Assembly (NCBI GenBank): GCA_027946555.1 | Contig: JAPEVC010000114.1 | Coordinates: forward strand, 53,917 to 117,916 | DNA from: Gnomoniopsis sp. IMI 355080 | Taxonomy: Eukaryota; Ascomycota; Sordariomycetes; Diaporthales; Gnomoniaceae | Direction: 5' to 3' | Length of the DNA stretch: 64,000 nt | Shown here: positions 11,893 through 22,614 of the stretch, piece by piece | Numbering within the stretch: position 1 is the stretch's first letter | How the letters are laid out: the number at the start of each line of letters is the position of its first letter | Position numbers and translations under genes: made by a program | Notes under the pieces: generated by a model | The model's input: only the letters and a program-made list of their open reading frames with translations | Told to the model about the DNA's origin: nothing | The model's database searches: none

Positions 11893-12403
11893 GCTATCTT
11901 CAAGACCTACATATCCGACCACCGTCTCTGCTCGTTGCAGGCTGAGCGTCTGCTGGGGCAGAGCGACGCAGGCTTCGAATGAAAACGCTAACATACGCGT
12001 AGTCAATAAACGCAGCTCGAAATCACCTGAATGCGGCATGAAGAGGACGGGCCAGAATCGGCACGTGATGGGGAGGATGCTGGCGTCGCTGCGACTCCAG
12101 GTTGTACAACACAAGGGTATCTACGACTGTACATTATGAAGAAGATACCTAGCAATGACAGACAGAGCTGTCTAGAGAGCATTTAACAATGAATGGGCGG
12201 TAGTCAAAATGGATAGGTGACGGGCACAGCTGTTGCACTTCAATACGAATCTCGATTCTTCAGCCTCCGTGGCCCAATGTGCTCCAGCCCTCCTATGCAG
12301 GACTTCCGCACGACATGGGTAGCAGAAGAGAGCAGTGTCCGTGTACTGCAATGGTATCAATGCCTTGGCTCTTTTGACACACAAAGACCGAGTGTCTGGC
12401 TGT
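11893..12403. other. Convergent 3' intergenic region
   Basis: It lies between the TOM6-like gene (plus) and the alcohol dehydrogenase (minus), so it should hold both 3' untranslated regions. No coding signal seen. Confidence 0.6.
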
Positions 12404-13471
12404 TCACCACTCAAGCACACCGCGATACCTCATTTGTCCACTCTCAAGCCGTGCAAAGGCCTCGTTCAATCCCGCCTCAGTCATGGGAAACTTCTCCACA
12501 AAAGGCTTAATCTTGTTCCGAGCAGCAAAATCAAGCATGTCAACATGATTTCGCTTCGATGCTTCGGTCGAGGAAATGATTTGGTGGCCAGGCAGAATGA
12601 ACGGCATGTATGGGATGTTCAGTGGCTTAGTCTGAATCGACATCAGAACAATCCGCGCCCTCCTGCCAAGAAGTGGCAGAACCGTCTCCCAATCCGGCAG
12701 CTCATTTGACGTGACGAGAAGTACATCAATCTGCTCGCGCTGTTTAATACCAGCCTCAAACCACCCTGCCGATGGTCGACCGTTTCGGATGAAGTATGTT
12801 CTCTCGTGTCCCTTCGCAGTAGAACAGACTTCATCGGCGCCCATTTCGAAGACATCCTCAACCTTTTGTAAGGTTGGCAGCCGATTTGAAGAGAAAAGAG
12901 CACTGACTCCGCAGCCCATGGCTCTCGCAAACAATACTGCCATGTGTCCCAAGCCTCCTATTCCGACAACACCGACTCTATCACTGGACTTTGTAGCCGC
13001 AGCATCCAAGGCCTCATAGACGGACGCGCCGGCACACATGAACGGTCCTGCGTCCACAGAAGAGATCGTCTCCGGGATCCGATACACAAATTCAGCGTCA
13101 ATTATTCTATAGTCGCCAAATGCCCCCTGTTCAAGATCGGAGAAGGCGAAGCCTCGGGCTTCGGCGCAGTATTGGCGATAGCCAGAAAGGCATGTTCCAC
13201 AATGACCACAGGAGCTGTGAAGCCAACCCCAGCCAACCCGGTCACCAATTTTCAAGTTGGTCACCGCGGGACCAATCTTCTCGATAATTCCTACGCCTTC
13301 ATGGCCGAGCCCGCAGCCTTTGTCCTTGGCGTGAACATCGGTGTAGCAGAGCCCAGAGTGACTCGTCTTAACCAGGGCTTCTCGGACGCCCAGGTCCCGC
13401 TCCGTAGAATTCTTGACGAATTGGTGCTTCTCAGCGGAATAGCTGAAGACGGAGAGAGTGTGTGTAGACAT
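12404..13471 (-). CDS. Zinc-dependent alcohol dehydrogenase (MDR family)
   Basis: A single exon. I chose the ATG at 13471 (355 residues, MSTHTLSVF...) because the family normally begins a few residues before this point; an in-frame ATG at 13498 would add nine. Numbered from 13471, catalytic zinc ligands fit Cys42, His57-Glu58 and Cys146, and four structural-zinc cysteines lie at 88, 91, 94 and 102. The Rossmann motif GIGGLGH is near residues 170-176. It should oxidise alcohols or reduce aldehydes with NAD(P)H in the cytosol; the substrate cannot be read from sequence. It is one of two MDR reductases lying in tandem on the minus strand. Confidence 0.9.
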   Translation of the reverse strand: MSTHTLSVFSYSAEKHQFVKNSTERDLGVREALVKTSHSGLCYTDVHAKDKGCGLGHEGVGIIEKIGPAVTNLKIGDRVGWGWLHSSCGHCGTCLSGYRQYCAEARGFAFSDLEQGAFGDYRIIDAEFVYRIPETISSVDAGPFMCAGASVYEALDAAATKSSDRVGVVGIGGLGHMAVLFARAMGCGVSALFSSNRLPTLQKVEDVFEMGADEVCSTAKGHERTYFIRNGRPSAGWFEAGIKQREQIDVLLVTSNELPDWETVLPLLGRRARIVLMSIQTKPLNIPYMPFILPGHQIISSTEASKRNHVDMLDFAARNKIKPFVEKFPMTEAGLNEAFARLESGQMRYRGVLEW

Positions 13472-14021
13472 TGCGTGATAGACCGCACGTGATGGCATGA
13501 GACTGCCGGCATGCAGCAGGTCAAATCACAAGTCAGGGTCCACCAAGACTTTACCCGTGAGGAGGCAGACTGCAATGTGACGTATTATATCGAGTGTGGG
13601 TCTGCTTTTGTGCATACGCAGTAGTAGAGAGCATCGACTCAGAGCATCGTGATATAATGCAAGCCAGGAATGCATACAAAGCGGCTATATGCCAACGATA
13701 TATTTATATACTCACGAAATATCGACAGATATTTCTCTCTGTCTGTCACGCACATGCCACGGTGGATTCGTGATGCATTTTGCAGTTTGGGGTAAATGTC
13801 TTCGAAAAAGTCGAAATGTATGGTTCGCATAGTTCGCCAGGTTTATCCCTGACGAGGGTTTCGATTGTTCGTCTTGAAAAAATTGCTTTCGTTTGCAAAG
13901 ATGCAAAAGCTTTCACTGATTTGATCTGAAAGTCATATTCTACGAGATCAGTACATTCCGAGCAGGCAATTCTTTGTCAAACGGGCTCCTGTCACCTCTG
14001 ACCTTTATCGCAATCGACTAA
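13472..14021. other. Intergenic region upstream of the alcohol dehydrogenase
   Basis: About 550 bp between two minus-strand genes. It should carry the ADH promoter and the 3' region of the upstream reductase. AT-rich around 13680-13740 (TATATTTATATA). No gene seen. Confidence 0.55.
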
Positions 14022-15071
14022 TCAATAAATGAGTTTCGTGACCAGCTTGCCAGTGTTGCCACCCTGGAACAACTTGAGCCATGTCTTTGGCACATCCTCG
14101 AATTCGGTGTCCACCACTTGCTCGCCCTCTGCGATATCGAGCTGGCCTTTCTCCAGCGCCTTGACAAGCGTGTTGCGAGTTTCCGCAAACTTGTCCGCAT
14201 AGTTGAGCACAATGAAGCCTTCAACACGCAAGCTCATGCTGATGATCTGGAACCAATTCTCTGGGCCCACACTCTTGCCCGCATCGTTGTAGGACGAGAT
14301 TGCACCACAGGCAATCACGCGTCCGTGCTTCTCCAGCCGGGTGAGCATCAAGTCTAGTGTCTCCCCGCCCACATTGTCGTAATACAGGGTGCTGCCCGTC
14401 GCCGCCTTGGCCAGCTTGGCCTTCCAGTCCGCAGTCTTGTAATCAACGCACTCGTCAGCGCCGAGCTTTCTCACCCACTCGCACTTCTTGGGCCCTCCAG
14501 CTATGCCAATGACCTTCTTGACGCCGATCATCTTTTTCGCAATCTGCACTACCATTGAGCCCGTTGCACCAGCGGCACCCGAGACCACAAGAACGTCATC
14601 TTTGGTCGCTTCTCCCACATCCACAATGCCGTGGTATGCGGTGAGGCCCGTCAAACCGAGAGCGCCGTGATAGTGAGTGATGGGTAGGTTGTTTGGCAGC
14701 GGCTGCAGCGCAGCGACTCCCTTGGCGTCCACCACTGCGTACTGCGTCCATTCGTTACTGGCTCCAAGAACGTGGTCGCCCTTCTTGAGGTGGGAGGCCT
14801 TAGACTCGATGACCTCCGCGATAGCACCGGCGCGCATCTTGTCGCCACGCTTGACCGGGGCCACGTAGAGACGGGAATCGTCCTCGTACTCGCTGATCCA
14901 CGTGCGCTGCGCAGGGTCATTTGAGAAGTAGAGATTCTTGACGAGAACCTGTCCGTCTTGCAACTCGGGAAGTGTTTTTTCTGTGAGCTTGAAGGTAGGA
15001 TTGGCACCTGTTGTGGTGGGAAGACCCTCCGGGTAGGCACTGAAGACCCATTGCTTCGTTTGTTGTGGCAT
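14022..15071 (-). CDS. NADP-dependent MDR oxidoreductase, prostaglandin/alkenal reductase type
   Basis: A single exon of 349 residues. The start is the ATG at 15071 (MPQQTKQW); an in-frame ATG farther up would add a 15-residue leader that does not fit the family. It lacks the zinc ligands of alcohol dehydrogenases. It has the nucleotide-binding AAGATG at residues 166-171 and the YDNVGGE motif at 231-237 typical of leukotriene B4 12-hydroxydehydrogenase or prostaglandin reductase-like enzymes. These reduce the C=C bond of alpha,beta-unsaturated ketones and aldehydes, usually for detoxification or product tailoring. Cytosolic, no signal peptide. Confidence 0.88.
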   Translation of the reverse strand: MPQQTKQWVFSAYPEGLPTTTGANPTFKLTEKTLPELQDGQVLVKNLYFSNDPAQRTWISEYEDDSRLYVAPVKRGDKMRAGAIAEVIESKASHLKKGDHVLGASNEWTQYAVVDAKGVAALQPLPNNLPITHYHGALGLTGLTAYHGIVDVGEATKDDVLVVSGAAGATGSMVVQIAKKMIGVKKVIGIAGGPKKCEWVRKLGADECVDYKTADWKAKLAKAATGSTLYYDNVGGETLDLMLTRLEKHGRVIACGAISSYNDAGKSVGPENWFQIISMSLRVEGFIVLNYADKFAETRNTLVKALEKGQLDIAEGEQVVDTEFEDVPKTWLKLFQGGNTGKLVTKLIY

Positions 15072-16462
15072 TGTGAGCAGGATTGGGAGTTGGTGTGTCA
15101 AAATGAGAAAATACACTCGAGCTTCAAGATCTACCGGAAAGGGAGAATGAGGAAAGACTGTTATCTTATATGAAGAAATGACAAATCGTTTAGGTTTAGG
15201 AAGAGACCCGTCGAAGGTCTATTTAGCGGCTCTTATTCTGTAAACCTTGAAAGTCCACGCTACAGTATGAACTCCTACGCAGTATTACCAATCGTCCACT
15301 TTTAACATGTGGAGCAGGACCCGATATGCTTAGAAATCCAGAATCTTTGCAAGAGATGCTGGATGAAGTTCTAGAGTCTGCAGTATTAGTGATCCTGTAG
15401 CAGCCGAGCAGGTATGTTTATTGCCTGGCGGCCTGCATGTTGCTGGGAAAGAATCAAACGGTTTGAGAGACTGATTCATACCCAGACGATGATTCATTAT
15501 GATCATTATGGCAAAATGATGTCTGCCTCGTCAAGGTTCCCCCAAGCTAACTTGCCTTGGTTAGCAATCTTGCTAGAGTTTGCCCACCCACGGCTGCCAC
15601 GCTGCCCATGTTGAGGCAATGAGGGACAAAGCATTCCGCGATGGTGCTTGGGTTGTCGCTAAACTCGGACCGAATCTCCACGGTACCTGTATAAGGAAAC
15701 ATGTTTGTAAATGCAGCGCAGTGGTATGGTCGGCGTGAGGAAACTTCGGACTTCGCACCTAGTACGGAACTTTCCGTCGGAGTTCTGCTTCGGCGTTTAG
15801 AAATTGAGGACAGTGCGAACAACGTCGTTGTGCTAAATGCCTACCAGATGCTCAAAATCCTGTAGCAGTTCTTGTGAAAAGTCGATCTGGTCTGGCATGA
15901 AGCGCTGGTGCCGATCTAGGGTTGAGCTAGTCATCTGCATTTGGCTCCGAGTACAGTGACCGGTTGTGCCCACAATAGGCCTCCACTAACAACATCAGTT
16001 GAAAACCCAGACACATATACTTGCACCAAAACTTTGCCAGCTCGGTGAAAATAATGGCAGGAATTCACCATTATTCTAAAAGTGAACTTTAGCACCCTCT
16101 TTCGAGAGGCATGTCGACACTAGCCGCTTCGCTTTTGGACTTGAGCGCTGATTGTGCTTCACTACAAGCGAAGCCGGGCACCAGGCTAATACACCATACA
16201 AGAGGTCGAATTTGTCGCGACAAGGCTGATTGATAATATCTCGAAAAATTACTTCGTTTTTACGGGGTATCTACCGTCCAGCAAAGCAATATGTCGTTCC
16301 CACACAAGAGACCTCAGATGAATATAGCTCCGAGTTCAAGAGCATGATCCGAGCTGTATCAGCCTCAGATGCTATCCACAACTCTCTTCCACTTGCTTTG
16401 TCGGTCCATCTAGTTCCACTATTAGCAAGGTTCCGTAAAAGACGAATGCTACACTTCAACAA
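15072..16462. other. Intergenic region
   Basis: No supported gene. It contains the promoter of the MDR reductase at its left end and the 3' flank of the permease at its right end. A possible last short permease exon (16418 downward, two codons and a stop) falls at the right end. Confidence 0.5.
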
Positions 16463-18346
16463 CTATTTGAGACAACTCACATTGAGCGGGATGTCTGCCG
16501 AGCAGCCAGTCTCGAAGTCCATATCTTTGTAATCTACAATTTTGGACTTCTTCACCAACTTGTACACTACAAGCAGGATGAAGAAGACGGGAATCGGCAA
16601 ATAGGTGGTCACGAAAGTGGCCGCATCGAAGGAACCCACTGAAACAGAAAGCACGTCAGCATCGTCTCACGTGACGCATCTGGAAGAGGAGGACTCACTG
16701 AAAGCTGCGAAGCCACCGAAGACAAGGACTAGGAAGCATATAAAGAGCCCGTAGAAACTCAAGTATGGCTGAAGGGGAGCCGTATACGCGAGAGTACTCT
16801 TCCGGTCGATCTTTTGGGCCTTGAGGCCGTAATGCCAGCGCACGCTAACAACCAAGATGCAGGTCCAGGAGATGATGCCGCAGATCGACGTCAGGTTCGC
16901 AAAATAGCCAAAGACCGTTCCGGCGCTCGAGTTTTGCGAGGCAGCCATGAACGACAACAGCGCGAACAATGCACCTAGCGACACCGACATGTATGGTAGG
17001 CCATTTTTCGAAGTGCGCGCAAAGATCTTCGGAGCCTGGCCCCTGATAGCCATACCGTGAAGAGCGCGTGTGGAGATGAACAAGTCGGCACAGGCAGCAG
17101 ACCAGGCACTCGTGAGTAAGGCGGCATTAATGATTGACGGGAGAATCGGGATACCAGCTTCCTTGATGGCGATGACGAAGGGGCTCTTTGCGGCAGTCGA
17201 GGCGAGGTCCAAAGAGGGGTCGGAGGGAGAGACGAGGAGGCCGATGATGAAGGCGCTGCAGATGTAGAAGACCACGAGGCGAAACCAGACGCTCTTGATG
17301 GCTTTGGGAACGGCACGGCGGGGGTCGGCTGTTTCAGCAGCGGCGATGGCGGTTACTTCTGAGCCGATGAAGGCGAAGGCGGCGCTGATCAGAACGCTGA
17401 AAAATCCCAGGAAGCGGCCTTTCGCGCCAGGGATGCCTAGGTATTGGACGAATCCCCCAGTCTCATTCCAATACTTGAAGCCGATAGCCTGGTGGTTAGG
17501 CCCTCCACCAGCGGAGATGATGATTCCCACGAGGATGAGACCGATGACTGTGATGACCTTGATCGAAGCAAACCAGAACTCCATTTCTCCATAAGCCTTG
17601 TTTGAGCTAAAGTTGATCGCATATACCACAATAAGCATCAAGCCCACCCACCTGCCAGCTTCTAGTCAGCGCAGCTTGACTAGAGAGCCTGGGAGATTGA
17701 TTGGAAGAGATCCTCAAGACGCCCGCATGATATGAATAGGAGGCAAGAAAGAACGGAACGTACATGGCATTGTTGCAAATTCCAGAAGTGCTCGTCCCGC
17801 AAGAATCCCCGGTCCAGTAAGTGATCAGCACCACAGCCGCAGAGATCTCGGCGGGGAGGACGATGATGTTGAAAAACCAGTAGATCCAGCCCAGGGCGAA
17901 GGACATCTCAGGAGACACGTATCGTTCGGCGAGAGCGAGCTGGCCACCGGGCACAGGGAATTGGGAGATCATCTCACCCAGAGCAACCATGACGCAGAAG
18001 AGGAGCGAGGCCATGATGAGATAACCGAGGAGGAAGCCAGCAGGGCCACCATCTGAGAGGTTATTTGCTGTATTCAAGAAAAGACCGGTTCCAATGACAC
18101 CACCGATGGCGATCATTTGTCTGTATCATTGTTCGTTGTGTGAGCCTTTATTTTTTAATTTTGTGGCATGCCAAGAGGACGTGCTACTAGGCCTCTGCTG
18201 CTTGGGAGGCTGAAAGTGACTTACAAGTGACGAGGCTTGAGGCCTCGGTGAAGCTCGGTGCCCTGTCGGACCTCACCTTGGCCGGCACTCTCAGAGGACG
18301 ATCGACCCTCTTCAGCTGAAGCCGAGTTTACATTCTTGTCCTCCAT
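16463..18346 (-). CDS. Amino-acid permease (YAT family, APC superfamily)
   Basis: Minus-strand exons are 18346-18225, 18120-17764, 17651-16699 and 16638-16463, with introns of 104, 112 and 60 bp. Together they give 535 residues with the frame kept. The first junction recreates the family signature KPRHLQMIAIGGVIGTGLF at the start of the first membrane segment. About twelve hydrophobic segments follow, as expected for a plasma-membrane proton/amino-acid symporter. The 41-residue N-terminus is Ser/Glu-rich and cytosolic. The end is uncertain: the last codons NVSCLK read straight through a good donor (GTGAGT at 16480). A 62-bp intron ending at 16419 would change the tail to WN-stop. The substrate is not predictable. 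Confidence 0.88.
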
Positions 18347-19643
18347 GTTGGTGAAGGGGAGCGATGTGGGCCAGAGGAGTTGACTGCTTCCTGGTTCAGT
18401 TGAGGCTGCCGGTGTATGATGAACGACGCACACAAGTACGACAGACAGCGCCAAGTAGTCTGGAAAAGGGCCTCATGAAAGTTTGGTGGCTGGTTTTCTA
18501 CTTGTGTTCATAGCAGTACAGGCGTCGACGTGAAATGGCAATTATGGTACCTCATAAGGATCCCTGTTGAGTCAGGTCGAGCGTGTAAGACAAGGGCCTG
18601 GCCGGGGGGAGAGGTGGATCGCTGCATTTTCATGTTGCTTATCTTGCCGCTTCTTTGCAGCTTCCATGCATTGCAGATACATAACAATGCTGAGTGGAGC
18701 TGCACTGAGAAATGGCGGATGTTACTTATCTGCGAGACATCATCCACCGTCCCGAACTGCCGGGTCGTATTGGTGTGCGATTTTGGGGGGGTTGCGGATG
18801 AAGAGACGTCTTACAGATTTGGCCACATGCATTTGCTCTTAGGCACCCTCACCACCCACATTGAGGAGACAGCAAACTGTGGAATCAAATGAAAATATTC
18901 ATGGCAACAGTCCTTGCCGGTGTCTAAAAAAGATAGGGAAAAGGCATGATGGGCTTCTGTCGAGGGATAGGAGTTCAATTGTAACGTGACAGTTCACCAT
19001 TATGCTTATCTCCGAAACACAAGCCAACCGGTCAAAACTACAGTGTCCTACTGCAGCAAATTAGAATTGGGCTTGGTGGACACATATCTGAAATCCTGAG
19101 ATAAGACCATTGTACGGAATACAGAGCCCGTGCGTGTCAACGTTTTGGGGAACCGCGATCAGATGCTTTGTCCGGTCCTCCAATTTGATCTTCTTTGCGG
19201 GTTGGTGAGACAGAGCAATAGTGAACCTCACGCGTTAAATTGCATGGTGAAAATCATCCCTGGATAACTTAGGTGTGGTGGTTGGGCAGCTAACCTAGCT
19301 GCCCTAGTTACAATGCCCTAGTACGTTAAACAGGCTTTGCGGATGCTGTAGCGGCCGCAGGACCATGACTAGGTACAGTACGCCAATACGCCACTGCCTT
19401 CCCAGGATGGTGGTAACCTGACGCGTTAATTGTTCAGTTCGTCGCGTCTCTCACCATTGATCAACGTCACATCATCTAAATTGTCAAGCTTTCCGCCACA
19501 CACCTAGAAAAAACAGTTTCTGCAACCTGCATCTCGCGTCTTTCATTTTCGTCTTGTCATTTCTCTCCATCTTCTTAGGTTCAGTGTCGTTGAACTATTG
19601 TCTTCTTACCTATTGAAATTTCTGCCCATTGAAAATATAAACA
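18347..19643. other. Intergenic region between permease and decayed gene
   Basis: No gene supported. It should contain the permease promoter. It contains one copy of the 11-mer AGGTACAGTAC (19371-19381). The stretch 19480-19640 is pyrimidine-rich and ends in AAACAATG, a plausible leader for the frame that starts at 19644. Confidence 0.5.
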
Positions 19644-20679
19644 ATGCCACCGAGACTCGATCCCTTAGTCAACACCCGTGAGGAGTTCACCAGGGCCTAT
19701 CTGCAGCAGCCCATCCCCGACAATGCCGATCCCAAATGGAAGGAGCTCAATCATATAATCAGAGACTTGATGGTGAAGCTCCTCGAGCACGAAGCCATGC
19801 GTGAAAACAAAACTCAGCCCATTATGATCCCTGCTATCAACAAAAATCGTGTCTACTTTCTATGGGATTCGACATGCCGCATTCTGGTGGGAATCTTCCT
19901 GCCCTTACAAGCTCGTGTCCAAGCATAAGCTAATCAGCTCATCACAGCACACTCTCTATGATCTTCCTCCTCAGCTCCAAGCCAGCAGGTACTGGACGCC
20001 CTCTTTACAGGAGCGCTGGGTTGTCGGGTGCATCGCAAAGTCAAAATATGTCGCCAGCTTGATGGTGGACGGCTATACGTCGAACCCTCTGGTGCAAATG
20101 TTGAACGAGGAAATGGCCCACGGCAAGGAGACTCCTGCGTTGGGCGAGGACATTACCCAACTTGCCCAACGGATCATGGACATGTGAAAGTGGTGGCAAG
20201 CTATGTGTATACGGTGAATTCGAGGCGGCAAGTATGTGCCCGAAACCTCTTTTGCGTCTCACGCGTTCGGAAGGGTTCGACACGAGCCGATTCATAATTC
20301 ATACTCCCCAGTATCGAGGGTCAAGGGAAACAGACACGAGTAGCAACGCATAATCGATATGCTCTTCCTGGCTTCTGGCCTCGCCCTTTTGGAATATTCG
20401 GTGGGAGCAAGGATACCGAGGCTGGCTGTTGTCATCAAATACCACTCCCTACTCCCGGGGCAACAGCCCAAACTGTCCCCTGAAGCATCGATCATTGGCA
20501 CCACAGAACCATACCTGGGATCTAGATTCTGAGTCAGGGAAGAGGCTGCGAATACCTTCGCTAATAAGCTGCTACCGATTTGGTCCTCGGTAGACGCCCT
20601 TCTACTAGCTGAAAATACAGTGGCTCAAGAGGCCAGTCTAGCTGCGTCCTCGGTTATCCTGACCATGCTAGGACGGTAG
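19644..20679 (+). pseudogene. Frameshifted gene relic, unknown family
   Basis: Protein-like sequence runs through this span in changing frames. The first piece starts at the ATG at 19644 (MPPRLDPLVNTREEF) and runs to about 19850. The second, 19825-20187, includes FYGIRHAAFWWESSCPYKLV. The third, about 20189-20350, includes VYGEFEAASM. The fourth, 20344-20679, includes LAVVIKYHSLLPGQQPKLSP and is interrupted by an in-frame TGA at 20530-20532, with coding-like sequence on both sides. No splice sites repair all these shifts. An alternative reading is a small intact gene, 19644-19886 joined to 19948-20187 by a 61-bp intron (160 residues), but that discards the best-looking part of piece two. Family not recognised. 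Confidence 0.5.
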
Positions 20680-22614
20680 GCCTTCTAAGGCCTATGATCA
20701 AAACATGAACGACTGTGGGTGGATGAACCGACAGTTTCGGTATTATACAGTGGCTATTATATAGTGAGTGGTCTTCGATCCACGGCCGTCACCGGAATCG
20801 ATGCAATCGCGCGCTCGAAATTGGATGGTCTAGACACGTGTGACGCATCCCAGAATTATTCACTCTGTGCACGCAGCCGCTCAAATATGTTCAGACGAGC
20901 TGAGTACACTGGCCCTCTCACGACTGGTACGACTGGCGCTAAGAGTCTTCAGCTTGGGACCATGCGTTCAGTATCCTCGTATCTTGATCATCACTTTCTA
21001 TTGCTTCGTAACCAACCTCAAGCTGTCAGGGCCAACTGATAAGCTTCTCGCTTTTTGCAGGTCAAGGGAAGTAGCAGAAAATGTTGGTTGATAGATTAGC
21101 TTCACCTGAATATTTGGCTGGCTGTACTGATCCTAAGACAAGGATACTTTTAAAGTCTTCATCTAGGCAGCCCGACAAGGGCAGGATGCTGTTACCTGTA
21201 TACATGTATATATATACGACCTACTCGCCAAAAAGGCCACCATGATAACTTGACGAAAGAATACTAAATTGGAACAGTGAGTGGCAAGTTAATGTGAATG
21301 GACCAGATCGATATGCTCATGCTCTTGGGGACCTGAGGCCAATCTTCATTGGATACCAGTCCTCTTCTATTTTGGGTAAAGCACGAGATATAGGATAATG
21401 CATCACGACGCTGCTTTACAACCAATTTCTCTTATGACCACTGAGACCCCTTTTGATATTCCTCATTTAGGTATAGGAGTATGTTTGGTGGCATGTCGCC
21501 TACCTCATCAATACGTTTGCTTGTGGCGCTGTCCCTGGCCTGTGACCGAGGGGGTCTCGCTTCTGGCTGCACGTGCCAATAGTCCGGCCGTTGGTGCTCG
21601 CTTACCTACCTACCTAGCTGATAGCCTAACTAGGTAAGGTACAGTACGGACATAATAGAGTATTTGGACAAGTACAAGTCTCGATGGAACCCATTCCAGG
21701 GCAACTAGTTGGTGTCTTGTGTTCTTCCCAGACGGCAGACTTGGGGCAGTGTATCTTCTTCCGTGCCTATAATGATGCTAGACTATGTATTTAAGTTTGA
21801 CATTGAATGGAAGCTTTCCAGAAGTGGGTCTGGGGTACTCAAGTTGTCGCAGAAAAGCAGAGAGATACCAAAGCGTTGTGGCCAGCCTTCCAACCTAGTC
21901 CTCGGTATAGTCTCAATCTAGTATATAGTCCGTCTCCGAAAGTCTGGTCTAGGCCCACTTTTTGGGGGAACCTGCATATTTATTATTAGCCGTGACCGAC
22001 CGTTTTGCCCTTTTCCAAGCTTGACAATTTGACCTTTTTGCGCGCCCAAAACTGATCAAGCGCTGACAAACCTGAACAAATGCGGCCAGTGACCGAGATT
22101 GCGACCACACATGCATCAGCCCATGAGCTTACGCTTGCCAATTCAAAAGAATCCTCCGAATTCGATAGCCACAGCCATATCGAGACTGGACTTGAGCACT
22201 ATTAGAACGCACCCTTGGCGCTTTTGACAACCCATGTCTACATTATCTCCATAGACCGAGGTCGACCTAACCACTATGTCCACCTGCACGTAGCGTGGCG
22301 TAGCATAGCGGCTTTGGAACCCACCTACCACAGTAGACAGTGAATATGCAGGTGCCCGTCGGACTGCGGGTCTCGATCGCGCCCTGAGCGCATGTACCTC
22401 CACCAGAATGGGCATGTACTGTGCATAGTGTCTCCTATAGGAGAAGCCTGGGAATATAATATGTCTGTGTGTAAATCTTTGTGTAGCTTCTGCTTTCTTG
22501 TCTTTTCCCCTCACCTCGGTCCTCCAGTCTTTTGTCGCTTCCTCTGTTTAGAGTTGCGAGGCTCAGCAACCATTCTTTCTTTTAACATCGACCGACTGAT
22601 TACACTCTTTTAAT
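20680..22614. other. Intergenic region, promoter of the FAD oxidase at right end
   Basis: No supported gene. Contains the 11-mer AGGTACAGTAC at 21637-21647 next to a run of TACC repeats (21604-21616). The last 130 bp before 22615 are T/C-rich and likely form the leader of the next gene. Confidence 0.5.

Noticed and set aside
12944..13492. 182-codon plus-strand frame over the alcohol dehydrogenase
   Set aside because: Antisense shadow; the minus frame carries the zinc ligands and Rossmann motif.
20271..20300. GGGTTCGACACGAGCC as a possible tRNA B-box
   Set aside because: No A-box, no acceptor stem or cloverleaf could be drawn around it. A similar look at GGATCGAATCC near 54687 also failed.
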